Positions 5,173-6,824 of a stretch of 6,824 bases of DNA are shown here, piece by piece. Within the stretch, counting starts at the first letter, position 1. Every line of letters begins with the position of its first letter. The position numbers were made by a program, and so were the translations under genes. Below the pieces are notes generated by a model. It was not told where the DNA came from and ran no database searches. It was given only the letters and a program-made list of their open reading frames with translations. Origin of the DNA: Lachnospiraceae bacterium UBA4317 (GTDB lineage: Bacteria; Bacillota_A; Clostridia; Lachnospirales; Lachnospiraceae); assembly GCA_002394525.1 (NCBI GenBank), contig DGUF01000001.1:1-6824 (forward strand), in the 5' to 3' direction.

Positions 5173-6824
5173 ATGATACAAAAAAGAGAAGACGTCAGAA
5201 ATATTGCCATCATCGCCCATGTCGACCACGGCAAGACGACCCTGGTCGACGGTCTGCTGAAGCAGAGCGGTGTGTTTCGTGAAAACCAGGCGGTCCAGGA
5301 GAGGGTCATGGATTCCAATGACCTCGAGAGGGAGCGCGGGATCACGATCCTGAGCAAAAATACAGCCGTCAATTACAAGGGGATCAAGATCAATATCGTC
5401 GATACTCCCGGCCATGCGGATTTCGGCGGGGAAGTGGAGCGTGTCCTCAAGATGGTCAACGGAGTCGTCCTGGTCGTGGATGCCTTCGAGGGCCCCATGC
5501 CCCAGACCCGTTTCGTCCTCTCCAAGGCCATGGCCCTGGACCTTCCCGTGATCGTCTGCATCAACAAGATCGACCGGCCCGGCGCCAGGCCGACCCAGGT
5601 CATCGACGAGGTTCTGGAGCTTCTGATGGACCTGGGGGCCAGCGATGAGCAGATTGACTGTCCCTTTGTCTTTGCCTCGGCCAAATCCGGTATCGCCACC
5701 CTGGATCTGGGGAGCCCGGGCGCCAGCATGAAGCCCCTCTTTGAGACCATCATCGACTATATCCCCGCCCCGGAGGGCGACCCCGAGGCCGGCACCCAGA
5801 TGCTGATCTCCACCATCGACTACAACGAATATGTCGGCAGGATCGGCGTCGGCAAGGTGGACAACGGGACCATCCGGTCCGGCCAGGAGTGCGTCATCGT
5901 CAACCACCATAATCCTGAGGTCCACAGGAAGGTCAAGGTCAGCAAGCTCTATGAGTTCGAGGGCCTGCGCCGCGTCGAGGTCCAGGAGGCGAAGATCGGG
6001 TCGATCGTGGCCATCTCCGGCATCGATGACCTCCACATCGGAGACACCCTCTGCGCGCCGGAGAATCCCTCCGCCATCCCCTTCCAGAAGATCTCCGAGC
6101 CCACCATCGCCATGACCTTCAACGTCAATGATTCCCCTCTGGCGGGCAAGGACGGCAAATATGTGACCAGCCGCCACCTCCGCGACAGGCTCTACCGGGA
6201 ACTCAACACCGACGTCTCCCTCCGGGTCGAGGACACGGATACGACCGAGTCCTTCAAGGTCTCCGGACGCGGAGAGCTGCACCTGTCCGTCCTGATCGAG
6301 ACCATGCGCCGCGAGGGCTATGAGTTTTCGGTCAGCAAGGCCGAGGTCATCTATAAATATGATGAAAACGGCAAGCGACTGGAGCCCATCGAGGAGTGCA
6401 TCATCGATGTCCCCGAGGAGTTCGCCGGCAATGTCATCCAGAAGCTGGGCGAGCGCAAGGGCGAGCTGGTCAATATGACAGCCATCCAGGGCAATTACAC
6501 CCGCCTGACCTTCATGATCCCCTCCAGGGGCCTGATCGGCTACCGCGGCGACTTCATGACGGATACCAAGGGCAACGGGATCATGAATACCATTTTCCAC
6601 AGCTACGCGCCCTACAAGGGGGACATCTCCTACCGCAAGACCGGGTCCCTGATCGCGTTTGAGTCCGGCACGGCAGTGGCCTACGGCCTCTTCGGGGCAC
6701 AGGACCGCGGCCAGATGTTCATCGGACCCGGCGAGGAGGTCTACACGGGCATGATCGTGGGCCAGTCCAGCAAGGCCGTCGATATCGATGTCAATGTCTG
6801 CAAGACCAAGCACCTGACCAACAC
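5173..6824 (+). CDS. typA: Translational GTPase TypA/BipA (3' end outside window)
   Basis: Ribosome-associated GTPase of the EF-G/LepA class, which binds 70S ribosomes and is linked to ribosome assembly and growth under stress, especially cold. 550 complete codons are present; the family is usually about 605-615 aa, so about 60 residues are missing. The frame is uninterrupted. G1 is AHVDHGKT (15-22), the switch I region has RERGIT (53-58), G3 is DTPGH (77-81), G4 is NKID (131-134) and G5 is SAK (169-171). Domain II, the EF-G-like domains, and the start of the TypA-specific C-terminal domain follow, with [21 protein letters not shown] and finally [11 protein letters not shown], a TypA hallmark just before the end. 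The ATG has a good ribosome binding site, and residues 1-10 align with the normal TypA start ([17 protein letters not shown]). It is divergent from lon with a separate promoter. Nothing unusual is seen in the coding part. Confidence 0.97.
   Translation, partial: MIQKREDVRNIAIIAHVDHGKTTLVDGLLKQSGVFRENQAVQERVMDSNDLERERGITILSKNTAVNYKGIKINIVDTPGHADFGGEVERVLKMVNGVVLVVDAFEGPMPQTRFVLSKAMALDLPVIVCINKIDRPGARPTQVIDEVLELLMDLGASDEQIDCPFVFASAKSGIATLDLGSPGASMKPLFETIIDYIPAPEGDPEAGTQMLISTIDYNEYVGRIGVGKVDNGTIRSGQECVIVNHHNPEVHRKVKVSKLYEFEGLRRVEVQEAKIGSIVAISGIDDLHIGDTLCAPENPSAIPFQKISEPTIAMTFNVNDSPLAGKDGKYVTSRHLRDRLYRELNTDVSLRVEDTDTTESFKVSGRGELHLSVLIETMRREGYEFSVSKAEVIYKYDENGKRLEPIEECIIDVPEEFAGNVIQKLGERKGELVNMTAIQGNYTRLTFMIPSRGLIGYRGDFMTDTKGNGIMNTIFHSYAPYKGDISYRKTGSLIAFESGTAVAYGLFGAQDRGQMFIGPGEEVYTGMIVGQSSKAVDIDVNVCKTKHLTN

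Noticed and set aside
5134..6813. 559-codon open frame on the minus strand opposite typA
   Set aside because: It is a shadow of typA codon usage with no recognisable domain. The plus strand encodes TypA with all GTPase motifs in an unbroken frame.
1..6824. CRISPR array, tRNA/rRNA gene, insertion sequence or prophage remnant
   Set aside because: No regularly spaced repeats, RNA gene signatures, transposase or integrase motifs were seen. Gene order and composition look chromosomal.

Overview
The window looks like a chromosomal segment of a Gram-positive anaerobe in class Clostridia, most likely Lachnospiraceae-like. The evidence is a HrcA/CIRCE operator, housekeeping-type promoters, strong AGGAG-type ribosome binding sites, a Lon protease with a divergent N-terminal domain, and moderately high G+C in the conserved genes. 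The assignment to Clostridia is an inference from protein style and regulatory sites; no rRNA or other marker is present.

Layout: (1) 1-504, plus strand, is the 3' part of an MscS-type mechanosensitive channel gene. (2) 510-600 is a 91-nt, almost fully palindromic intergenic element. (3) 613-2424, plus strand, is a promoter and a 583-aa protein with four parts: an N-terminal PIN/NYN-like domain, about 260 residues of acidic low-complexity linker, a short Arg/Ser-rich basic patch, and a C-terminal domain carrying the same YG..(K)G...Y..(I/L)K motif twice. I know no characterised homologue, and it is the least ordinary object here. (4) 2448-2503 is a strong intrinsic terminator between this gene and the convergent lon gene, followed by three 14-bp tandem repeats that run into the lon stop codon. 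(5) 2594-4876, minus strand, is a full-length ATP-dependent Lon protease. (6) 4877-5172 is a divergent promoter region with a consensus promoter for lon, a CIRCE operator just downstream of its predicted start point, and a separate extended -10 promoter for the plus-strand gene. (7) 5173-6824, plus strand, is the first ~550 codons of the translational GTPase TypA/BipA, cut by the window end.

How the genes relate: each gene has its own promoter or lies in its own transcription unit, so this is not an operon. lon and typA are both stress and protein-quality functions sharing a divergent control region, and the CIRCE site predicts that lon belongs to the HrcA heat-shock regulon. The PIN-like gene is monocistronic, with its own promoter and terminator. 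Nothing here (no toxin/antitoxin pair, recombinase, CRISPR array or phage gene) marks a mobile or defence island, so I would not claim a new multi-gene system. The two best leads are the unusual modular PIN-like protein and the palindromic element upstream of it.
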